Origin: Deltaproteobacteria bacterium
Lineage (GTDB): Bacteria; Desulfobacterota; B13-G15
NCBI GenBank assembly: GCA_003646585.1
Contig: QMLA01000001.1
Location: forward strand, 1 to 19,867
Direction of reading: 5' to 3'
DNA length: 19,867 nucleotides
This document shows, in pieces, positions 7,760-12,725 of the stretch; position 1 is the first letter of the stretch; the number at the start of each line of letters is the position of its first letter. A program made the position numbers and the translations under genes. The notes below the pieces were generated by a model that did not search any database, was not told the DNA's origin, and was given only the letters and a program-made list of their open reading frames with translations.

Positions 7760-7787
7760 TTTATCACCTCCCTCTGCGAGGGGTCAA
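7760..7787 (-). promoter_or_regulatory. Candidate thyX promoter (-35 TTGACC, -10 GATAAA)
   Basis: On the minus strand TTGACC (7782-7787) and GATAAA (7760-7765) are 16 bases apart. The -10 box ends only 9 bases before the GTG start, so transcription would begin about 2 bases before the start codon. The strong Shine-Dalgarno-like GGGAGGTGAT would then lie inside the promoter, not in the mRNA. Read by eye; unproven. Confidence 0.4.
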
Positions 7788-7795
7788 CCCGAGCG

Positions 7796-7825
7796 TTGAC
7801 AAGGCTTCTTTCGGCGTGTTAGGTT
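7796..7825 (+). promoter_or_regulatory. Candidate sigma70-type promoter for the MBL-fold hydrolase
   Basis: A consensus -35 TTGACA (7796-7801), an 18-base spacer and a weak -10 TAGGTT (7820-7825) point toward the hydrolase, predicting a leader of about 16 bases. It lies back to back with the thyX promoter, with 8 bases between the two -35 boxes, so one regulator bound here could affect both genes. Confidence 0.4.
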
Positions 7826-7847
7826 TGCCTTCCTCTTGCCTTTGGGG

Positions 7848-8510
7848 ATGAAGCTCCTTGAAGGGGTTTACATATATCCCTGGCTCAATCCGCAGTACAA
7901 CAACTCCAACAGCTATCTTTTGACCGGGGAGGTCGTCGCCCTCATAGATCCCGGGCACCTGAACTTCATCCCCGAACTCCTCGGACAAATGCGCAGGGAT
8001 GGTTTTTACGGAAAGGACATAACCCTGCTCATCTGCACCCACCTTCACCCCGACCACTTTGAAGGAGTGGAATTTTTCAAGACGAGCCTTCTCGCGATAC
8101 ACCGTGAGGAAGAGGCGGCCCTGCGGGATTACTATGCTCCTTATCTCTATCAACCTTCGGGAACCCGGGTCCCTTCAAAAGAACCCGATATCTACCTGCG
8201 GGAGGGAAAGCTCTGGCTGGGGAAGGACCTTTGGCAGGTGATCCATACCCCCGGGCATTCTCCGGGGTCCATCTGCCTTTACAACCCCAGCAAAAAGGTC
8301 CTCATCACCGGTGATGTGGTCTTTTACCAGGGGGTCGGGAGGACCGATTTCATGGGCGATCCCCAGGCCCTTGCCCATAGCATAAGGCGCCTCATGGGAT
8401 TGGACGTGGAGTACCTCCTTCCCGGGCATGGACAAATTCTTGTGGGCAAGGAAAGTGTGAAGAGGAACTTCCAGCTAATAGAGAGGATGGTCCTCCCCCT
8501 GCTCCTCTAA
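7848..8510 (+). CDS. Metallo-beta-lactamase-fold hydrolase (glyoxalase II-like)
   Basis: Cytoplasmic two-metal hydrolase of 220 residues. All metal ligands of the fold are visible: His65, His67, Asp69, His70 (THLHPDHFEG), His137 (HTPGHSPGS), Asp156 (ITGDVVF) and His194 (LPGHG). This fits the glyoxalase-II/YcbL-type subgroup that cleaves thioesters or related substrates, but the substrate cannot be read. There is no signal peptide, so a secreted beta-lactamase is unlikely. ATG 7848 is preferred because MKLLEGVYIYPWL is a normal start for the family; TTG codons at 7836 and 7842 are in frame and no start has a good ribosome-binding site (only GGGG directly before the ATG). It stands alone, with its stop overlapping the convergent fabG stop by 4 bases. 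Confidence 0.87.
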   Translation: MKLLEGVYIYPWLNPQYNNSNSYLLTGEVVALIDPGHLNFIPELLGQMRRDGFYGKDITLLICTHLHPDHFEGVEFFKTSLLAIHREEEAALRDYYAPYLYQPSGTRVPSKEPDIYLREGKLWLGKDLWQVIHTPGHSPGSICLYNPSKKVLITGDVVFYQGVGRTDFMGDPQALAHSIRRLMGLDVEYLLPGHGQILVGKESVKRNFQLIERMVLPLLL

Positions 8511-9250
8511 ATCCCGATGGTCAGACCGCCGTCGATGACGAAGACCTGCCCGGTTATGTAGTCCGATTCGGGACTGGCCAGAAAGAGGTGCAAGTAAGCC
8601 ACCTCTTCGGGCTTTCCCAACCGACCCAAGGGTATCCGCTTAAGCGCCTCGGCCTTCATCTCTTCCGGTAAACCCTCTGTCATGGCCGTCTCGATGATCC
8701 CCGGGGCGACGCAGTTGACCCTGATCCCTGCCCTGGCGTACTCGAGGGCGAGGGTCCTGGTGAGGGCCACAACCCCAGCCTTTGAGGCCGCGTAGTTGGC
8801 CTGCCCTATGTTCCCCCTTATGGCAACCGAAGAAGTGTTCACTATCTTACCGTAGCGCTGTCTCCTCATCGGCCTGAAGGCAGCCTTACAGAAGAGGAAG
8901 GTTCCCCAGAGGTTCACCCTGAGCACTTCCTCCCATTCTTCGGCTGACATCTTCACAGCGAGGTTGTCGCGAGAGAGCCCAGCGTTGTTGATGAGGATAT
9001 GCAGGGCCCCGAAGGTCTCCACCGTCTCCCTCACTGCCCTTTCGACCTCCTCTGGCCGGGAGACATCCGCCTTTATGGCCAAGGCCTCTCCCCCTTCGGA
9101 TCGGATATCATGGAGGAGGGCCTCCAGCAACTCTTCCCTCCTGGCAACGAGGGCCACCCTGGCCCCCTCGCGGGCAAAGAGCCGTGCACAAGCAGCCCCA
9201 ATGCCACTGGATGCTCCAGTTATAATGGCAACCCTGTCCTTAAGCCTCAT
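8507..9250 (-). CDS. fabG: FabG-type short-chain dehydrogenase/reductase
   Basis: NAD(P)H-dependent SDR of 247 residues, the usual FabG length. Motifs: TGASSGIG cofactor loop at 11-18, NNAG at 88-91, catalytic Asn113, Ser140, Tyr153 and Lys157 (ANYAASKAG), PG motif in NCVAPGIIETAM and the FabG-like C-terminus ITGQVFVIDGGL. Arg residues after the second strand (VARREE) suggest NADPH preference. It most resembles 3-oxoacyl-ACP reductase of fatty-acid synthesis, but no other fab gene or acyl carrier protein is adjacent, so it could be another SDR with a different keto substrate. Start ATG 9248-9250 has GGAGG 5 bases upstream; a 20-residue longer frame has no ribosome-binding site and would run into murI. 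It is divergent from murI across 42 bases. Confidence 0.85.
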   Translation of the reverse strand: MRLKDRVAIITGASSGIGAACARLFAREGARVALVARREELLEALLHDIRSEGGEALAIKADVSRPEEVERAVRETVETFGALHILINNAGLSRDNLAVKMSAEEWEEVLRVNLWGTFLFCKAAFRPMRRQRYGKIVNTSSVAIRGNIGQANYAASKAGVVALTRTLALEYARAGIRVNCVAPGIIETAMTEGLPEEMKAEALKRIPLGRLGKPEEVAYLHLFLASPESDYITGQVFVIDGGLTIGI

Positions 9251-9278
9251 CCCCACCTCCCAGGATAGCGGTGTCGGC

Positions 9279-9286
9279 GTTATAAT
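9279..9286. promoter_or_regulatory. Overlapping divergent -10 boxes for murI (+) and fabG (-)
   Basis: GTTATAAT reads as a perfect TATAAT (9281-9286) on the plus strand and as TATAAC (9284-9279) on the minus strand. The plus box ends 6 bases before the murI ATG at 9293, predicting transcription to start at or next to the A of ATG. The minus box would give fabG a leader of roughly 22 bases containing its GGAGG. Neither strand has a convincing -35 at 16-18 bases. Confidence 0.45.
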
Positions 9287-9292
9287 GCACCC

Positions 9293-10096
9293 ATGCCGAA
9301 AAGTTCTCAACCCATAGGGATCTTCGATTCAGGGGTGGGGGGACTGACGGTCCTCAAGGAGATCTCAAGGCTTCTGCCATCCGAAGACCTGATCTATCTC
9401 GGTGACACGGCGAGGGTCCCCTATGGTACCCGCTCCCCAAAGACCGTCATCCGCTACTCGCAAAGGAACGCGGAATTCCTCATGAGGCTGGGGATAAAAC
9501 TGCTGGTTGTGGCCTGCAACACCTCCTCTGCGGTGAGCTTGGAAGTCCTGAGGGCCCAGAATGCGGTGCCGGTGGTTGGAGTTATAGAACCCGGGGCCAG
9601 GAAGGCGGTGGAACTCACCACCAAGGGTCTCATAGGGGTCATAGGGACAGAAGCCACGATTCGCAGCGGTGCCTATCAGAAGGCCATAAAGCGCTGGGCC
9701 AAAAATCCCGTCAGGGTCGTCTCCAGACCCTGCCCCCTCTTCGTGCCCCTTGTCGAGGAGGGATGGCTTGAGGACCCTATTACCAAGGAAGTGGCCAGGC
9801 GCTATCTCACCCCCCTAAAAGGGAAAGGGATCGATGTGCTCGTTTTGGGATGCACCCATTATCCCCTGCTTGAGGGGACGATTCGGGAGGTGATGGGGCC
9901 TGAAGTAAAGCTCGTCAATTCGGCTTCCGAGACGGCACTGGAGGTGAAGGGAATACTGGAATCCTTGGGCATCAGGAAATCCTTCGGGGAAGGCAGGCGG
10001 AGGTTCTTCGTCACCGATGGTCCCGAGAAATTCAAGCACCTGGGCAAACTATTTCTGGGGGAGCTTCCCGGAGAGGTAGACGAGATCGATTTATAA
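9293..10096 (+). CDS. murI: Glutamate racemase MurI
   Basis: Converts L-glutamate to the D-glutamate needed for the peptidoglycan stem peptide; cytoplasmic, cofactor-independent. The 267-residue length is normal. Both catalytic cysteines are present: Cys75 in VVACNTSSA and Cys187 in LGCTHYPLL with His189. The N-terminal IGIFDSGVGGLTVLKE (Asp12, Ser13) and the YLGDTARVPYG motif are diagnostic. ATG 9293 is the only sensible start, yet there is no Shine-Dalgarno before it (CGTTATAATGCACCC), and a perfect -10 box is at the leaderless distance. The last two codons TTA TAA share a palindrome with the stop of the convergent gene. As an essential wall gene beside lpxC and pal it belongs to an envelope-biogenesis island. 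Confidence 0.95.
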   Translation: MPKSSQPIGIFDSGVGGLTVLKEISRLLPSEDLIYLGDTARVPYGTRSPKTVIRYSQRNAEFLMRLGIKLLVVACNTSSAVSLEVLRAQNAVPVVGVIEPGARKAVELTTKGLIGVIGTEATIRSGAYQKAIKRWAKNPVRVVSRPCPLFVPLVEEGWLEDPITKEVARRYLTPLKGKGIDVLVLGCTHYPLLEGTIREVMGPEVKLVNSASETALEVKGILESLGIRKSFGEGRRRFFVTDGPEKFKHLGKLFLGELPGEVDEIDL

Positions 10097-11344
10097 TCCC
10101 AGGTCTTCTTTGACCTGCTTGATGAGGGCTATGTTCTCCCGGTGGCCCGTCATGAAGGCCCTTATTTTGCCGCGCAAGGGACGGTTCAAGAGATACAGAT
10201 CCCCTATGAGATCCAGTACCTTATGTCTCACCATCTCGTCCGGAAAACGCAACTCCGTGTTTATGGGGCCGCGCTCGTCAAGGAGCACCACATTGTGGAG
10301 ATGACCACCCCCTGCAAGGCCCATCCTGCTCAGGCTCTCCACATCCTTTAAGAAGGCGAAGGTCCTGGCAGGGGCTATTTCCTCCCTGAAACCCTCGGGA
10401 CCATCGAGGACGAAGTGAAGGCGCTGTTCCCCAATGGGCGGGGGATACCTGAGGACGAACTCCACTTCCAGCCTGTCGGAGGGCTCAAGGGTAATGACCC
10501 TTAAGCCGTTTCTCACCTCATATCTCTTGCGTATCCTTATCTCCTCCACGCCTTCCTTCTGCTCCTGCAGTCCCACCTCGTCCAAGAGCTTACAGAATTC
10601 CAGGGCCGAGCCGTCCATGACCGGCACTTCGCGGTTTACCTTCACCAGGAGGTTCGTGATCCCATAAGCGTGCAGCGTGGCCATGAGATGCTCGATGGTC
10701 CTTATGTACACCCCATCCTTTCCCAGCGAAGTGGCAAAATCGGTTGAGGCCACATGGTCGACCAGTGCCGGGATCGCCACATCCTCGGCCAGGTCATAGA
10801 ACAATATGCCGGTGTTCGGAGGCTGGGGCAGGAGGAGGAGGCCGGTCTTTTGTCCCGAGTGAAGCCCGGTACCATACAGCACAGCACTTTTCCTTATCGT
10901 CCTCTGGGGAGAGGTGGTCCGCTCGGGCCCCCTGCCCAGAAGGGCCTTGGGAAAACGGTCCCTCTGGGCATCACCGCCTGGGGGCCTCCTCAGGGCCCTC
11001 TCCACGGTGAGCAGCAGGGCCTCTATTGAGAGGGGTTTCTCCAAAAAGTCTATGGCCCCCATCTTCATGGCCTTTACCGCCGTGGCCACGGTGGCATGTC
11101 CCGAGATCATTATCACCGGACACTCGCTGTCCACTTCCTTTATGCGCTTGAGGACCTCGAGTCCGTCCATATCCGGCATCCAGACGTCCAACAGGGCCAC
11201 ATCGGGGCGCTCGCGCATGAACACCTCCAGGGCCTCCCTGCCGTCCTTCGCCACAACGCAACCGTAGCCCTCGTCCTCCAGGGCCCCGGCCAGGGCCTTG
11301 ACCACGGCCTCCTCGTCGTCCACTATGAGCACCTTCGCCTTCAT
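10091..11344 (-). CDS. lpxC: Response-regulator receiver domain fused to UDP-3-O-acyl-N-acetylglucosamine deacetylase (REC-LpxC)
   Basis: One uninterrupted frame of 417 residues. Residues about 2-120 are a NtrX-like receiver domain with every phosphorylation residue: Asp9, Asp10, phospho-acceptor Asp53 (LLDVWMPDMDG), Ser81 (MISGHA) and Lys103 (EKP). A linker of about 26 residues, rich in Pro, Gly and Arg, leads to a full LpxC from about 147: GTGLHSG, Glu218-His219 (TIEHLM), MDGSA, ARTFAF, His374 and Asp378 (RHKVLD) and His401 (TGH). So the zinc ligands and catalytic bases are intact. LpxC removes the acetyl group from UDP-acyl-GlcNAc, the committed step of lipid A synthesis. No ATG, GTG or TTG lies in frame in the linker, so a separate LpxC is not made from an obvious start. 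ATG 11342-11344 has no Shine-Dalgarno; 43 upstream frame residues are promoter DNA. Fusion is seen; control by a kinase is inferred. Confidence 0.93.
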   Translation of the reverse strand: MKAKVLIVDDEEAVVKALAGALEDEGYGCVVAKDGREALEVFMRERPDVALLDVWMPDMDGLEVLKRIKEVDSECPVIMISGHATVATAVKAMKMGAIDFLEKPLSIEALLLTVERALRRPPGGDAQRDRFPKALLGRGPERTTSPQRTIRKSAVLYGTGLHSGQKTGLLLLPQPPNTGILFYDLAEDVAIPALVDHVASTDFATSLGKDGVYIRTIEHLMATLHAYGITNLLVKVNREVPVMDGSALEFCKLLDEVGLQEQKEGVEEIRIRKRYEVRNGLRVITLEPSDRLEVEFVLRYPPPIGEQRLHFVLDGPEGFREEIAPARTFAFLKDVESLSRMGLAGGGHLHNVVLLDERGPINTELRFPDEMVRHKVLDLIGDLYLLNRPLRGKIRAFMTGHRENIALIKQVKEDLGL

Positions 11345-11353
11345 CCAGAAAGG

Positions 11354-11383
11354 ATTGTATCCGAGAAAGGCCCCCTGAGCCAA
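11354..11383 (-). promoter_or_regulatory. Candidate rec-lpxC promoter (-35 TTGGCT, -10 TACAAT)
   Basis: On the minus strand TTGGCT (11378-11383), an 18-base spacer and TACAAT (11354-11359) precede the ATG by 9 bases. The predicted transcript would carry only 2-3 untranslated bases, consistent with the lack of a ribosome-binding site in CCTTTCTGG before the ATG. Read by eye. Confidence 0.45.
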
Positions 11384-11384
11384 G

Positions 11385-11414
11385 TTTACAAACCCGGGGG
11401 GATTTGCATAAAAT
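11385..11414 (+). promoter_or_regulatory. Candidate pal-cpoB promoter (-35 TTTACA, -10 TAAAAT)
   Basis: TTTACA (11385-11390) and TAAAAT (11409-11414), each 5 of 6 to consensus, are 18 bases apart. Predicted leader is about 20 bases and contains GGGGAG before the pal ATG. The -35 box is a single base away from that of the divergent rec-lpxC promoter, so the two promoters probably compete for polymerase or share a regulator. Confidence 0.5.
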
Positions 11415-11439
11415 GTCGTCACACTTTCGGGGAGACGGG

Positions 11440-11979
11440 ATGATGAAAAGGTGGGCTCTTCTGTTGGTAACATTGGCGCTGTTTTGCTGCGCCAGAAAGC
11501 ACGTGATCGCCCCTCCCCCTTCCCCGGTGGCCGAGGAGGAGGTGGTAACCGAGCGGGAGGTGGTCAAGCCGAAGGGGGAAGCCGAAGGCGCAGCCCTTGA
11601 ACCGGTAAAGTATCCGGGTATCGAAGGAGAGGTATGGAGGACTCCCCTCCTCAAACCCATTTACTTTGACTTCGACCGCTACGACCTCAGGCCCGATGCG
11701 AAGGAGACCCTCAGGGAGAACGCAAAAGTGCTCAAGGAGAATCCCACCTGGAAGATCCTGATCGAGGGGCATTGTGACGAAAGGGGAAGCAACGAATACA
11801 ACCTCGCCCTCGGCGAGAAACGGGCCAGGGCTGCCATGCAGTATTTGATCAAGCTGGGCATAGATCCCGACAGGCTCTCCATAATTAGCTACGGTGAGGA
11901 AAGGCCGGTGGACCCCAGGCATTGCGAGGAGGCCTGGGCGAAGAACCGGCGTTGTGAGTTTGTGGTGATCGCGAAATGA
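11440..11979 (+). CDS. pal: Peptidoglycan-associated lipoprotein Pal (OmpA-family C-terminal domain)
   Basis: Outer-membrane lipoprotein of the Tol-Pal system, 179 residues, that ties the outer membrane to peptidoglycan. N-terminal signal MMKRWALLLVTLALFCC with Cys16/Cys17; the lipobox is not canonical (Phe or Cys at -1). Residues about 20-70 are a Pro/Glu-rich tether. The OmpA-like domain begins near 73 (IYFDFDRYDLRP) and carries the diaminopimelate-binding residues in EGHCDERGSNEYNLALGEKRA (Asp113, Asn121, Arg128) and the closing AWAKNRRCEF. I start at ATG 11440, 5 bases after GGGGAG (11429-11434); ATG 11443 is equally possible, and a 12-residue longer frame has no support. The cpoB start overlaps its stop as ATGA. 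tolQ, tolR, tolA and tolB, which usually precede pal, are not here. Confidence 0.9.
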   Translation: MMKRWALLLVTLALFCCARKHVIAPPPSPVAEEEVVTEREVVKPKGEAEGAALEPVKYPGIEGEVWRTPLLKPIYFDFDRYDLRPDAKETLRENAKVLKENPTWKILIEGHCDERGSNEYNLALGEKRARAAMQYLIKLGIDPDRLSIISYGEERPVDPRHCEEAWAKNRRCEFVVIAK

Positions 11980-12725
11980 GGAACCTGAGGATCCTGCTGT
12001 TCCTCCTTCCCCTCCTTTTGGGCTGTGCAACTACTGAGGATATCACTTACCTGGAGTACCGCCTCTTCAACCTCGAGGAACGGGTTAGGAAGGTCGAAAA
12101 ACAGCAACGCTCCCTCTCCCAGGGGCTGAAGGACCTTGGGGATCAATTGAGGGGCTCCTCATCGGCCATGCAATCAGACCTTGGAACCCTCAAGGAGAGG
12201 ATGGAGGCCCTCGAGGAGGACCAGAAGGCAAAAGGGGAGCTCCTTCAGGAACTCCTCGTAAAGCTCGGCAAACTCGAAAGGGACCTGAAGGAACTGAAGG
12301 AGGCAAAGCTCAGGACCTCCCGCCCCCGCCGGGAACTCCCCAAGACCCCTGAGGAGCTTTACCATCTGGCCTTTGATGCCTTAAGGCAGGGGGATTATCC
12401 AAGGGCATCGAAGCTCTTCTCGGAGTTCCTTAAGCGATTTCCCGAGCACGAGCTGGCCGACAATGCCCAGTTTTGGCTGGGGGAATGTTTCTTCAAACAG
12501 AAGGACTACGAAAGGGCCATCCTCGAATACGAGAAGGTCCTGAGCCGTTATCCCAAGGGCAATAAGGTGCCGGCTGCGATGCTCAAGGAAGGCCTTGCCT
12601 TCCTTGCTTTAGGGGACGAGGTGACAGGGCGTTACCTCTTACAGAAACTCATCAAAAAATACCCCTCCTCCCCCGAGGCCGAATTGGCTCGCCAGAGGCT
12701 CAAGGTCCTATCAGAAGGACGTTGA
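11976..12725 (+). CDS. cpoB: Tol-Pal system protein CpoB (YbgF-like), predicted lipoprotein
   Basis: Periplasmic coordinator of peptidoglycan synthesis and outer-membrane constriction, 249 residues. Order: signal with a clean lipobox LLLGC (Cys17), a coiled coil of heptads at about 24-110 (the trimerisation region), a basic linker ([11 protein letters not shown]), and TPR repeats from about 126 to 240 ([54 protein letters not shown]). E. coli CpoB is cleaved and soluble, but lipoprotein forms with this lipobox are common in deltaproteobacteria-like lineages as far as I recall. ATG 11976 overlaps the pal stop by 4 bases, so the two are made together. The 3' end overlaps that of rpoC, on the other strand, by 15 bases. 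Confidence 0.88.
   Translation: MRNLRILLFLLPLLLGCATTEDITYLEYRLFNLEERVRKVEKQQRSLSQGLKDLGDQLRGSSSAMQSDLGTLKERMEALEEDQKAKGELLQELLVKLGKLERDLKELKEAKLRTSRPRRELPKTPEELYHLAFDALRQGDYPRASKLFSEFLKRFPEHELADNAQFWLGECFFKQKDYERAILEYEKVLSRYPKGNKVPAAMLKEGLAFLALGDEVTGRYLLQKLIKKYPSSPEAELARQRLKVLSEGR

Noticed and set aside
7848..8510. True secreted beta-lactamase (resistance gene)
   Set aside because: No signal peptide, and the motif set and 220-residue length match glyoxalase-II-like housekeeping hydrolases.
9251..9310. 20-residue extension of FabG
   Set aside because: It would cross the murI promoter and start codon and has no ribosome-binding site; the inner ATG has GGAGG at 5 bases.
10860..10990. Frameshift or two separate genes at the REC/LpxC junction
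   Set aside because: The frame is continuous, both domains are complete and the linker has composition typical of interdomain linkers, with no stop, ribosome-binding site or ATG/GTG/TTG start.
11345..11473. 43 extra residues before the receiver domain of REC-LpxC
   Set aside because: They cover the divergent promoter region and part of pal; the receiver fold begins right at MKAKVLIVDDEE.
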